DNA of 64,000 nt from Rhodococcus_F sp040656415 (lineage in GTDB: Bacteria > Actinomycetota > Actinomycetes > Mycobacteriales > Mycobacteriaceae): NCBI RefSeq assembly GCF_040656415.1, contig NZ_JBFAMC010000006.1:62001-126000 (forward strand), written 5' to 3'. Made by a program: the position numbers and the translations under genes. Positions 7,930 to 16,114 of this stretch are shown piece after piece. Within the stretch, counting starts at the first letter, position 1; each line of letters begins with the position of its first letter. The notes below the pieces were generated by a model. The model was not told the DNA's origin and searched no databases. It saw only the letters and a list, made by a program, of their open reading frames with translations.

Positions 7930-9006
7930 TCAGGACGGGATGAGCGACACTTTGACCGATTCGGTGCCGGCGGCTACGAGATCGAGCCCCTTCTGGAACT
8001 CGGTGAGGGGTAGCTGGTGGCTGCAGATCTTGTCCATCGGCAGTTCGCCCGACTCGAGCATCCGGATGGCTGCCGGCCAGCAATGCGGGCCCAGGTGCGC
8101 GCCGAGAACGTCGAGTTCCTTGTCGTCGCTGATGATGCTCCAGTCGACCGTGGCATCGCTGCCGAAGACACCGTATTCGACGTACGTTCCCAACTTGCGC
8201 AGGAGGCTCAATCCCTGGGTCACAGCCGAGGGGTGGCCGGTTCCCTCCAAATAGACATCGGCCCCGTAACCGTCGGTGAGATCTTTGACGACCTTCTCGG
8301 CGTCTTCGTCGCGGATATTCACGACGATGTCCGCCCCGCATTCCTTGGCAAGCTCGAGCTTCTCGGGTACCAGGTCCAGCGCAATGACGTGAGCGGGATT
8401 CTTCGCCCGTGCGCCGATCACCATGCCGAGCCCTATGGGGCCGCACCCGGCGACGACCACGACGTCGTCGAAGGTGATGCCGGCACGTTCGACCGCGTGG
8501 AGCGAGCACGAAAGTGGCTCGGTAAAAGCCGCGTGCGCCGGTGGGAGATCCTTGGAGATCTTGTAGACCAGCGCCTCGGCCGGATAGGTCATGTACTTCG
8601 CCATCCCGCCCGGCGTCCGGCGCTTGAATCCATACATGTCGTGCGGCTTGCACATGTGGTACTGGCCTCGCTCGCAATACCGGCACTTCCAGCAGGGGAC
8701 GATCTGTTCGGACACCACCCGGTCACCGACCTGGACGCTCCACCGGGCAGCGCCCTCGCCATCGATTTGCACAATCTCGCCAACGAATTCGTGGCCGGGT
8801 ATCACCTCGGTCTCAGCCCACGCCGGCCGGTTCTCGTCCCCCCAGAATTTGGCGGCTCCGTGGTAGCACTTCAGATCGCTAGCGCAGATGCCAACGGCTT
8901 CCACGCGCACCAGAGCCTCCCCTGGACCCGGAACGGGAACCGGTACGTGTTCGAGTCGGTAGTCACCAGGGCCATGACAAATCACTGCCTGCATAGTTTC
9001 CGACAT
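7930..9006 (-). CDS. zinc-dependent polyol/alcohol dehydrogenase (MDR family)
   Basis: 358 residues. Catalytic zinc ligands are in GICASDLKCYHG and PGHEFVGE; the structural zinc lobe is CWKCRYCERGQYHMC (about residues 104-118). The NAD(P) site VVVVAGCGPIGLGMV and DLVPEKLELAKECGAD follow. It resembles erythritol/L-threitol-type and sorbitol-like dehydrogenases. The FGGY kinase encoded just upstream on the same strand supports oxidation of a sugar alcohol to a ketose that is then phosphorylated; the exact polyol is not determined. ATG 9006 is followed by ETMQAVICHGPGDY. A diverged 87-bp copy of its 3' end lies at 4170. Confidence 0.85.
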   Translation of the reverse strand: MSETMQAVICHGPGDYRLEHVPVPVPGPGEALVRVEAVGICASDLKCYHGAAKFWGDENRPAWAETEVIPGHEFVGEIVQIDGEGAARWSVQVGDRVVSEQIVPCWKCRYCERGQYHMCKPHDMYGFKRRTPGGMAKYMTYPAEALVYKISKDLPPAHAAFTEPLSCSLHAVERAGITFDDVVVVAGCGPIGLGMVIGARAKNPAHVIALDLVPEKLELAKECGADIVVNIRDEDAEKVVKDLTDGYGADVYLEGTGHPSAVTQGLSLLRKLGTYVEYGVFGSDATVDWSIISDDKELDVLGAHLGPHCWPAAIRMLESGELPMDKICSHQLPLTEFQKGLDLVAAGTESVKVSLIPS

Positions 9007-9177
9007 CGCTTCTCCCCACTTGGTGCAGAGTCCCGGATGGTTGAGAAGCCGGATGCAGAGAGTGCGGGCAGCCGACTCTCGATATGGTGACCATCACAGT
9101 GCTGACTATCACGCTAACGAAGAGCGAGGGCCAAATCCAATTTCCGGACTCGGATGCTGCGTCGATAGCTGAACTTC

Positions 9178-10656
9178 TCAGCCGAGACGGGCCAGGCGGT
9201 GCATCTGTTCACGCGTGGCCGGATAGAGCTCCAGCCACATCTCGTACAAGTTGTCATACATCTCGCGGTGGTCCGGGTTCGGCTTGATTTCGTTCGTGAT
9301 CGTGGCCCAATCCGTCTCCGGCGGAACAAGTCCTACGCCGATCGCGGCGAGTAGTCCGTCGCCGTGACTGGCCCCGATCGTCTGATCGGGTAGTAACTGG
9401 GTGCGGCCGGTGATGTCGCTGAGTGCCTGCGCCCAGATCGGGCTGCGCAACCCGCCTCCGACGGCGACCACTCGCTTCACCGGTGCGTCTGCACTGTCGA
9501 ACATGTCGAGAATCTGTCTGGTTCCGAATGCGATGCCCTCGTACGATGCGCGGAACAGGTGGCCTCGCCCGTGCCTGAGGGTCAGTCCGGCGACCACGCC
9601 GCGTGCATCGGGGTCGAAGACCGGGGTCCGTTCTCCGGCAAGATATGGCAGCACCAGCAGTCCGTCCGATCCGGGAGGCACCGCCGCGGCTTCTGTCATC
9701 AGTTCATCGAAAGAGGCTCCACCCGTGACCTTTTGCAGCCAATTGGTCAGTGTACCTGCCGTCGCCGTGCCACCTGCGAGGGTGTATGTATTCTCCGGCA
9801 CGCCCGCGGTAGTCCACAGCGCCGGGCTGGTGTGGAACTTCTCGAGTACCTGCACCAGAAACATCGTCGACCCGTACATCAGCATCAGATCACCCGGGTG
9901 GCGGACACCGATGCTCAACGTGTCGGCAAGGGCGTCCAACGTGCCCGCGACCACGGGCGTACCCTCCGGAATGCCCGTTTCACCCGCAGCGCGGGCATGC
10001 ACGGTGCCGACTACCTCAGCGGGCCACACAAGCCGTGGAAGCGGCAGTCCGGCGAGGATCCTCTGCGCCCAGTCCTCGTTCCAGCGGAAATCCCTGATCG
10101 AGTACAGCGGATCGCATGCGCTCGCGGTGGGATGGTCGTGTATGTACTCGCCGGTGAGCTTCGCGGCGATGTACGAGTTGGAGCCGTACCAGCGTTTTGC
10201 TCGTGCGAAGACGTCCGGCTCGTTCTTCCGTACCCACTCGATCTTCGGACCGACCGCTTGACTCGACAGTGGCTTGCCCCCGCGGGCCAGAATGTTCTCG
10301 GCTCCGAACAACGCGGTGAGTTCATCGATCTCGACGGAAGCCCGGGTGTCGATGCCGTAGAGGATTGCAGGCCGAACCGGGGAGACGTTCTCATCGCACA
10401 ACGCCAGGCAGGGGCCCACCCCACTCACACATATTCCCGAGACGCGCGAACCCGGTGGCCGGCTGTCGAGCAGAGTCTTGCTGATCCGGCAGACGTCTGC
10501 CCACCAGGTCTTCTCCGCATCAACTTCCGCCCAGCCCGGCCGTGGCAGAGATATTTCGTGGGGGACCTGGTGTGAAGCGACGATGACGCCGTCCGGCGTC
10601 ACCAGCACGCCCTTGCTGCTGCTGGTCCCCATGTCGATACCCACGAGAAGGTCCAC
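9178..10656 (-). CDS. FGGY-family carbohydrate kinase
   Basis: About 492 residues. The N-terminal phosphate-binding motif is GIDMGTSSSKGVLV, with GICVSGVGPCLALCDE, and the C-terminal ATP lobe has MYGSTMFLVQVLEKF, LPYLAGERTPVFDP and VAVGGGLRSPIWAQALSDIT, all typical of xylulose/glycerol-type kinases. GTG 10656 begins DLLVGIDMG and has GGAGAGG nine bases upstream; ATG 10683 in the same frame is possible. It should phosphorylate the ketose made by the adjacent dehydrogenase (erythrulose, xylulose or ribulose are candidates). The 171 bases before the dehydrogenase gene hold no other gene, so both may share a transcript. Confidence 0.85.
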   Translation of the reverse strand: MDLLVGIDMGTSSSKGVLVTPDGVIVASHQVPHEISLPRPGWAEVDAEKTWWADVCRISKTLLDSRPPGSRVSGICVSGVGPCLALCDENVSPVRPAILYGIDTRASVEIDELTALFGAENILARGGKPLSSQAVGPKIEWVRKNEPDVFARAKRWYGSNSYIAAKLTGEYIHDHPTASACDPLYSIRDFRWNEDWAQRILAGLPLPRLVWPAEVVGTVHARAAGETGIPEGTPVVAGTLDALADTLSIGVRHPGDLMLMYGSTMFLVQVLEKFHTSPALWTTAGVPENTYTLAGGTATAGTLTNWLQKVTGGASFDELMTEAAAVPPGSDGLLVLPYLAGERTPVFDPDARGVVAGLTLRHGRGHLFRASYEGIAFGTRQILDMFDSADAPVKRVVAVGGGLRSPIWAQALSDITGRTQLLPDQTIGASHGDGLLAAIGVGLVPPETDWATITNEIKPNPDHREMYDNLYEMWLELYPATREQMHRLARLG

Positions 10657-10845
10657 GTCAGTCAGCCTCTCCGTCGGGCGCATCGCTGCGGCGGTGAGTT
10701 GCCGCCGGTGAGCAGTGGCCCGGGTGAGCGACCGGCGTGCTCGAACCCCACAGCTTTCTACTGTCCGTCACACTACCGCGACCGGTACTGCGACGAGAGG
10801 CGAGAATTTCCATTGTGGAATGAGGCTTACTCGTGCCGCGCCTCG

Positions 10846-10883
10846 GTCCGAATACGGCGCACTCGGTGGTGTCCGAATTCGGA
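10846..10883. promoter_or_regulatory. paired TCCGAATWCGG elements
   Basis: TCCGAATACGG (10846-10856) and the perfect palindrome TCCGAATTCGGA (10872-10883) start 26 bases apart in the 257-base gap between the CDF transporter stop and the FGGY kinase start. They could be operators for the leftward kinase-dehydrogenase unit. The assignment is positional only. Confidence 0.3.
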
Positions 10884-10913
10884 GTATTGCGATGAAATAT
10901 GTTGTGTGCCTGG

Positions 10914-11954
10914 TCAGTGTCCTCTCGCGGTGACCGAGCTGTGTGCAGGATAGGCGTGGATGAGTGCGGTGGAAAGTTTCGGCACCGTGTGGGTGAGGGT
11001 GTGTTCGGCCTCGTGTGCCAGCCGGTGAGCGTCGGCCAAGCTCGTGGCGGGGTCGATGTCGAGTTCGACGTCGGCGTGAAGGCGGTGCCCGATCCACCTC
11101 ATCCGCACGCTACGCACTTGGAGTACCCCGGGTTCGGCGGACAGGGATTGTTCGGCGGTTTCGACGAGTTCAGGATCGACGCCGTCCATCAGGCGGCGCA
11201 GCACATCTCGCGCCGCATTCCGCAGAACCGCGAGGATCGCGACGGTGATGACGAGTCCGATGATCGGGTCCGCGAGCGGAAAGCCCAGGGCAACGCCACC
11301 GGCACCGAACAGCACGGCCAGCGAAGTGAATCCGTCTGTGCGAGCATGCAATCCGTCGGCAACCAGTGCAGCTGAGCCGATCCGACGCCCGACCCGGATG
11401 CGATAGCCGGCGACGATTTCGTTGCCGAGGAACCCGACGAAACCGGCGACCGCGACCCAGCCGACATGCTCGATCGTGACCGGGTTGATCAGCCGCCGCA
11501 CTGCTTCGACCCCCGTGATCACCGCGGACAGGGTGATCATCGCGACCACGAACAAGCCGGCCAAGTCCTCGGCGCGCCCGAAACCGTAGGTGTAACGGCG
11601 GGTTGCCGCCCGTCGGCCCAGCACGAACGCTATCCAGAGTGGGATTGAGGTCAGCGCGTCGGAAAAGTTGTGCACTGTGTCCGCCAACAGTGCGACCGAC
11701 CCGGAGACGGCCACGATCGCCAGTTGAGCGAACGCGGTGATACCCAGGATTACGAGGCTGATCTTGACGGCCCGGATGCCGATGGCACTGGACTCGAGGG
11801 CGTCATCGACGCTGTCGGCCGCATCGTGGCTGTGCGGCGCGAACACCTCACGAACTGCCGCACCGATCCGCCCACCGAGCCCATGTCCGTGTCCGTGCCC
11901 ATGCCCGTGCCCGTGCCCGTGGTTGGTGGAGGCGGGGTGCGGTGTGTGGTTCAT
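10914..11954 (-). CDS. cation diffusion facilitator metal exporter with His-rich N-terminus
   Basis: 346 residues. A (HG)n run at about residues 12-25 is followed by a CDF transporter with six membrane segments. The family metal site appears as LLADTVHNFSDAL in TM2 and ADGLHARTDGF in TM5; a cytoplasmic ferredoxin-like C-terminal domain follows (VLQVRSVRMRWIGHRLHADVELDID). CDF proteins export zinc, cobalt, nickel, cadmium or iron by proton antiport. The start overlaps the stop of the ArsR-type gene by four bases (ATGA), so metal-dependent derepression by that regulator is expected. The repeated CCGTGC units at 11881-11922 encode the His-Gly tract and may vary in length. Confidence 0.9.
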   Translation of the reverse strand: MNHTPHPASTNHGHGHGHGHGHGHGLGGRIGAAVREVFAPHSHDAADSVDDALESSAIGIRAVKISLVILGITAFAQLAIVAVSGSVALLADTVHNFSDALTSIPLWIAFVLGRRAATRRYTYGFGRAEDLAGLFVVAMITLSAVITGVEAVRRLINPVTIEHVGWVAVAGFVGFLGNEIVAGYRIRVGRRIGSAALVADGLHARTDGFTSLAVLFGAGGVALGFPLADPIIGLVITVAILAVLRNAARDVLRRLMDGVDPELVETAEQSLSAEPGVLQVRSVRMRWIGHRLHADVELDIDPATSLADAHRLAHEAEHTLTHTVPKLSTALIHAYPAHSSVTARGH

Positions 11955-12346
11955 GCCGGGTGCTCCGATACACGTTCCGGCGCCGCCGATTCACCGCCCA
12001 TGCGGTGGTGCCGGGGAATTCCAGGCCCGGCATGCTCGGCGTTGAACACCGCATCGGTCACCAGTTGGCGAACGTGCTCATTTTCCAGGCGGTAGATCAC
12101 CTGGTTGCCCTCTTTTCGGGAACGGACCAGCCGGGACATCCGAAGTTTCGCGAGATGCTGCGACACCGACGGTGCGGGCTTCCCGACATGCTCGGCGAGG
12201 TCGTTGACGGACAACTCGCCGCTCGTCAGTGCCCACAAGATCTGTACCCGAGTTGAATCGGACAACATACGAAACACCCCTACCACCAGATCGACCTGGT
12301 CGTCCGGCAACTTCTGCCGACAGGCAATAGCAGTATCTGCATTCAT
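11951..12346 (-). CDS. ArsR/SmtB-family metal-sensing repressor
   Basis: 131 residues. The winged helix is typical: FRMLSDSTRVQILWALTSGELSVNDLAEHVGKPAPSVSQHLAKLR, then a wing SRKEGNQVIYRLENEHVRQLV. The C-terminal helix (DAVFNAEHAGPGIPRHHR) is His-rich and could form the alpha5 metal site used by zinc, nickel or cobalt sensors; Cys9 near the N-terminus might contribute. It is coupled to the CDF exporter. The start codon lies inside a 9-base-arm inverted repeat, so the mRNA is probably leaderless and the gene autorepressed. The metal is not determined. Confidence 0.9.
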   Translation of the reverse strand: MNADTAIACRQKLPDDQVDLVVGVFRMLSDSTRVQILWALTSGELSVNDLAEHVGKPAPSVSQHLAKLRMSRLVRSRKEGNQVIYRLENEHVRQLVTDAVFNAEHAGPGIPRHHRMGGESAAPERVSEHPA

Positions 12347-12357
12347 ACGCAGATACT
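12332..12357. promoter_or_regulatory. ArsR-type inverted repeat over the start codon
   Basis: Perfect 9-base arms AGTATCTGC (12332-12340) and GCAGATACT (12349-12357) separated by 8 bases. The ATG of the ArsR-family gene (12344-12346) falls in the spacer. Size and placement fit an ArsR/SmtB operator overlapping the transcription start of a leaderless message. Confidence 0.6.
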
Positions 12358-12441
12358 AACACTGGGGGAATCTTCTTGTCGCTGGTCGGAGAGTTGAGTG
12401 ACGCTGAGTGGGATTCCGGTCGGGTGTCGCTGGTTCGGCAC

Positions 12442-13215
12442 TCACCAGATCGTGTAGCCGCCATCTGCAACGAGGACTGATCCGGTGATGAAACTGGCGG
12501 CATCGCTGGCGAGAAAGACGACGCTGGGTGCGATCTCCTCGGGCATCGCGAACCGTTGCTGGGGCGCGTCGTCGATCCAGCACCGCTTGAACTCTGGATT
12601 GTCGACGGGCGACATCGGAGTCTTCACGTAGCCAGGTGCCAGCGCGTTGACTCGGATGCCGAGCGGTGCCCACTCGCCGGCCAGCGATTTGGTGAGGTGG
12701 TGCACGGCGGCTTTCGACGTGTTGTAGGCGGGCTGCATCTGCGGACGGTTGACAATGATCCCCGACATGGAGCCGATATTGACGATTGATCCGCCGCCAC
12801 GCTCGCGCATGTGAGCACCCACGGCAATACTGCAGTGCCACAGCGCTTTCACATTGAGGTCGAAGACCCGGTCCCACTCCTCCTCGGTGACGTCCCAGGA
12901 GTCGTTGTGGATTCCGGCACCGGCGTTGTTGACCAGGATGTCGATGTGTCCGAGCGCGTCGATCGCCTCTCTGGTCATGCGCTCGACGTCGGCATGGGAG
13001 GTGATGTCGGCGGTGATCGAGGCGAATTCGTGCCCCTCGGATGATGCGTCGACGACGACCTGTTCGTTGCGTTCGGCGTTGCGTCCCGCGATGGCGACGC
13101 GCGCGCCCGCATTGGCGAGGCCGAATGCGAATGCACGGCCGAGTCCCTGGTTTCCCCCGGTGACCAAGGCGGTCCGTCCGGTCAGGTCGAACGGGTTGGG
13201 CCTGGTAGTAGTCAT
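12442..13215 (-). CDS. SDR-family oxidoreductase, polyol cluster
   Basis: 257 residues. Classical SDR features: cofactor motif TGGNQGLGRAFA, NNAGAG, catalytic Ser in VNIGSMSG and Tyr-x3-Lys in YNTSKAAVHHL, and the PGYVKTPM segment. The open frame extends to 13323, but ATG 13215 is preceded by GGGAAGGATC. It follows a xylulokinase-like gene by 28 bases, so it is probably a sugar-alcohol or keto-sugar 2-dehydrogenase (arabitol, xylitol or gluconate-like). The product resembles polyol dehydrogenases of the SDR type, but substrate is inferred from context. Confidence 0.85.
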   Translation of the reverse strand: MTTTRPNPFDLTGRTALVTGGNQGLGRAFAFGLANAGARVAIAGRNAERNEQVVVDASSEGHEFASITADITSHADVERMTREAIDALGHIDILVNNAGAGIHNDSWDVTEEEWDRVFDLNVKALWHCSIAVGAHMRERGGGSIVNIGSMSGIIVNRPQMQPAYNTSKAAVHHLTKSLAGEWAPLGIRVNALAPGYVKTPMSPVDNPEFKRCWIDDAPQQRFAMPEEIAPSVVFLASDAASFITGSVLVADGGYTIW

Positions 13216-13243
13216 GGATTGATCCTTCCCGGGAGTATGTCCG

Positions 13244-14731
13244 TCATGTGGCGGCTTCTGCGTGGTCGAGGGTGTCGACGGCCGCACACTCCGCCCAGCG
13301 GGCGCGCACTGCCCCGATATCACGGCCGTTAGCTCGAGGTTCCACCGTTATTCGGGTAGGCGGTGCCCAGCGCTGAGCCACATCGATCATTCCCTCGACG
13401 TCGGTGCCTGCCGATACGGCGGCGGCCTGCACGCAAGCTCCTCGAGCGGTGGCCTCGTCCGCCTCGGGCACGGTGACGACGTCGTCGGAGAGATCCGCGA
13501 GGAGCTGAAGTGTCGCGCGCGAACGGGCGCCGCCGCCTACCGCTGTCATCGGACCGTCACAACGTAACCCGTGAGAGCGCATCGCATCTCGGTGTGACAA
13601 CAGCGACAGCAGTGGCCCCTCCAGGAATGCGCGAGCCATCTCCTCTCGAGTGGTGGCCGAGGTGACGTCGGATAGCAGGCCGTGCGCGTTGGGACGGTTC
13701 GGTGTGCGTTCGCCGTCGAGAAAAGGTACGAGAATCGGCCCCTGCCCTGGGTCTGCGGCGAGCGCGAGTTCGGACAGCCCTGCGTGGTCGGTTCCGAGGA
13801 TTCGGGCGGCCGTGTCGCCGACCCGTGCCGCGTTGAGTGTGCAGACGAGGGGAAGGTAGCCGCCGGTTGTGTCGGCTACTCCGCTGATGGTGCCGGTCTC
13901 GTCGAATACGGGTGTGCGTGACGAGGTCGCGACGACGCCGGACGTTCCCAGCCCGAAGTATTGGTCTCCATCGGTCAATCCCAGGCCTAGATACGCGGCG
14001 TGCTGGTCGCCCGCACCGGCACCGACCAATACCGTGTCCGAAAGGTCGAGTTCGGCTGCAGCGTCAGCACATACGACACCGGCCGGCTCGGTGCCGCTGA
14101 GCACCGTCGGTAGGAGCGGAAGCCAGTCGCGTTCTCCGGCGGCGGCATCGAGGTATTCGGGCAACCAGGCCGAGGTGGTGGCGTCGAAATAGCCGGTGCC
14201 GGAGGCGTCGGACCGGTCGGTGACGGCCCGGCCGGTCAGCCGATGAACAAGGTAGTCGTGGGGAAGCAGGACAAGGCGGGTCTGATCGAGAACCGACGGT
14301 TCCCGCTCGGCAACCCAAGCCAGCTTCGCGATCGTGAATGCCGCAGTCGGCAGCGTTCCGATTCGCCGGACCCACTGCGGTCCGCCGAGGCTGTCTACGA
14401 GCTGGGCCAGCTGGGGTGCGCCCGTGGTGTCGTTCCATAACTTGGCTGGTCGCAGCGGCCTGCCGTCGTCGTCGAGCAGCACGAGTCCGTGGCACTGTGC
14501 TGCGACCGACAGCGCGCGCACTGTGATCGGTCCCGCACGCGACAGTGCTGTGCGGACAGCGGTGACCATAGCGTCCCACCACGATTGAGGATCCTGCTCG
14601 CTACACGGCGGGAAGGCAGGCGTGTGCGGAGCGGACCCGGAGGCGAGTAGCGCACCGGTGTCCATGTCTCGGATCTCGGCCTTGCAGGACTGGGTGGACG
14701 AGTCGATGCCGACCACGACGGGGCGGGTCAA
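13244..14731 (-). CDS. xylulokinase-like FGGY kinase
   Basis: 495 residues of the xylulokinase branch: GIDSSTQSCKAEIRD at the N-terminus, SVAAQCHGLVLLDDDGRPLRPAKLWNDT, GAGAGDQHAAYLGLG, LGTSGVVATSS, PFLDGERTPNRPNAHG and MTAVGGGARSRATLQLLADL. It should phosphorylate D-xylulose or a similar ketopentose. The ATG overlaps the stop of the SIS-domain gene (ATGA), and an SDR gene follows, so the three form one leftward operon of polyol oxidation, phosphorylation and sugar-phosphate isomerisation. It is clearly a different branch from the kinase at 9178. Confidence 0.87.
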   Translation of the reverse strand: MTRPVVVGIDSSTQSCKAEIRDMDTGALLASGSAPHTPAFPPCSEQDPQSWWDAMVTAVRTALSRAGPITVRALSVAAQCHGLVLLDDDGRPLRPAKLWNDTTGAPQLAQLVDSLGGPQWVRRIGTLPTAAFTIAKLAWVAEREPSVLDQTRLVLLPHDYLVHRLTGRAVTDRSDASGTGYFDATTSAWLPEYLDAAAGERDWLPLLPTVLSGTEPAGVVCADAAAELDLSDTVLVGAGAGDQHAAYLGLGLTDGDQYFGLGTSGVVATSSRTPVFDETGTISGVADTTGGYLPLVCTLNAARVGDTAARILGTDHAGLSELALAADPGQGPILVPFLDGERTPNRPNAHGLLSDVTSATTREEMARAFLEGPLLSLLSHRDAMRSHGLRCDGPMTAVGGGARSRATLQLLADLSDDVVTVPEADEATARGACVQAAAVSAGTDVEGMIDVAQRWAPPTRITVEPRANGRDIGAVRARWAECAAVDTLDHAEAAT

Positions 14732-15369
14732 AGTACGACCACGGGTCGGTTGTCGTCGTCGATCAGATCCTCGCGGGTTCCGACACCGCCTGCGGGGTGA
14801 GATCGAACGACGTCATGGATGGTGTGGCCGTTGAGTGCCATCGCAACGACGGCGACGGCGTCACCCCACGCGCCGACCGCGAGTGTGCTCGCGAGGGCGA
14901 TCATGCCGCCCGGATCGGCGTCCGGGATGGTGGGAGGTAACTCGGCGACGTCGGTGGCAGCGGCCGCGAAGGGGGACCCGGCGTCCTCGGTGACCGCGAC
15001 TACGCGAACCTTGCGGCTCACCAGACGAGTCACTAGTTCGGTCAGCTCGCTGGAAAGTCCGGTCTTGGAGATCGCGACTACGAGGTCGTCGCCGTCGACT
15101 GCACCCATTCCGCCGTGGAGCGCATCCGTCGCGGCCAGGTAGAGAGCCGGGGTGCCGCAAACCGAGAGAAGATGGGCCAGGCGTGCGGCCATGATTCCCG
15201 ACGTTCCCGAACCGGTTGTGATGATCTTGCCGGGAGTATCGACCACGGTGCGCGCCACGCGCACGACGCTCGGTCCGACCGAATCGACCAAAGCGGACAG
15301 CCCGGCGGCTTCCCGAACCAATACGGTCTGCGCGAGGATTTGCAGTGCGGCGTCGTTGTTTTTGCTCAT
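14728..15369 (-). CDS. SIS-domain sugar-phosphate isomerase
   Basis: 213 residues. SIS fold with KIITTGSGTSGIMAARLAHLL, GMGAVDGDDLVVAISKTGLSSELTELV and VRVVAVTEDAGSPFAA, as in the KpsF/GutQ arabinose-5-phosphate isomerase and hexuloisomerase group, but without C-terminal CBS domains. It probably interconverts a keto- and an aldo-pentose phosphate after the coupled kinase. ATG 15369 has GAGGTA upstream; the frame is open to 15438, but a TTGACA promoter lies in that extension. It is the first gene of the SIS-kinase-SDR operon. Confidence 0.82.
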   Translation of the reverse strand: MSKNNDAALQILAQTVLVREAAGLSALVDSVGPSVVRVARTVVDTPGKIITTGSGTSGIMAARLAHLLSVCGTPALYLAATDALHGGMGAVDGDDLVVAISKTGLSSELTELVTRLVSRKVRVVAVTEDAGSPFAAAATDVAELPPTIPDADPGGMIALASTLAVGAWGDAVAVVAMALNGHTIHDVVRSHPAGGVGTREDLIDDDNRPVVVL

Positions 15370-15408
15370 GTGCCGTACCTCATCGCTCACCTGCAGTGCA
15401 CGAATCGG

Positions 15409-15438
15409 ATCATGCCCACAGGCCCTTTCTTTTGTCAA
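15409..15438 (-). promoter_or_regulatory. sigma-70-like promoter for the SIS-kinase-SDR operon
   Basis: On the minus strand a perfect TTGACA (15433-15438) is followed after 18 bases by CATGAT (15409-15414), 40 bases before the start codon. The -35 is consensus, the -10 four of six. Confidence 0.45.
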
Positions 15439-15487
15439 TGAATACGCAGGTAGTCAGTCGGTCGACATCGAATCGCCCGCGCAGCGC

Positions 15488-15961
15488 TCACACCCATTCC
15501 GCGCCCGGCCCGTTCGCCTCTTCGAAGATCAACCACGTTCTGGTGGACAACACACCTTCGAGACCTTGCAGTTGCTCGAGTACCACGTGCCGGAGCGCAC
15601 GGTCGTCGGGTGAACGGACCAGCACGAGAACATCGAACTCGCCGCCCAGTAGTGAATAGTGCTCGACGAACGACAGGCTTCGAAGTTGTGACGCGATTCC
15701 CCGCCATGAGTCCTGTTTGATCGACAAGGCGACGAATGCCGAGGACCCGAGTCCGGCCTTCTCGTGGGCGATCCGTGTGGTGAAGCCCTCGATGATCCCT
15801 TCGCCTTGCAGGCGCCCGATTCGCGTGTAGGCGTGCGCGCGAGAGATATGCGCCTTCTCCGCGAGAGCCCGGATCGAGATGCGACTGTCCGCGACCAGTT
15901 CCCTGATGATGCGCCGGTCGATCGCGTCCAACACATATGGGTGCGATGGATCGTCGGCCAT
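15488..15961 (-). CDS. bkdR: Lrp/AsnC-family regulator, probable bkd regulator
   Basis: 157 residues. AsnC-type helix-turn-helix at the N-terminus (LDAIDRRIIRELVADSRISIRALAEKAHISRAHAYTRIGRLQGEGII), then a RAM ligand-binding domain (FVEHYSLLGGEFDVLVLVRSPDDRALRHVVLEQLQGLEGV). ATG 15961 follows AGAGGTAGACAG. It is divergent from the branched-chain keto-acid dehydrogenase operon, the classical position of BkdR, which activates or represses bkd genes in response to branched-chain amino acids. The role is inferred from family and location. Confidence 0.85.
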   Translation of the reverse strand: MADDPSHPYVLDAIDRRIIRELVADSRISIRALAEKAHISRAHAYTRIGRLQGEGIIEGFTTRIAHEKAGLGSSAFVALSIKQDSWRGIASQLRSLSFVEHYSLLGGEFDVLVLVRSPDDRALRHVVLEQLQGLEGVLSTRTWLIFEEANGPGAEWV

Positions 15962-16088
15962 CTGTCTACCTCTGCTGTGGTCTATCACACATCCGTGAGA
16001 CGTTTTGTCGTCAGTGACCCGATTCTAGGCCGTTTGTCTCCACTTGCATCTCTGCGTTGTCGCTCAGTCGGCCAATTGGGAGCATTGC

Positions 16089-16101
16089 TGCACATAGTGC
16101 A
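16089..16101. promoter_or_regulatory. short palindrome before bkdA
   Basis: TGCACATAGTGCA, a TGC-N7-GCA inverted repeat, ends four bases before the GGAGGT ribosome site of bkdA in the bkdR-bkdA divergent region. It fits the loose symmetry of Lrp/AsnC sites, but short palindromes of this size also occur by chance. Confidence 0.3.
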
Positions 16102-16114
16102 TATGGAGGTAGAT

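Noticed and set aside
8017..9090. 357-aa plus-strand frame
   Set aside because: Mirror of the zinc dehydrogenase gene; no start site or domain.
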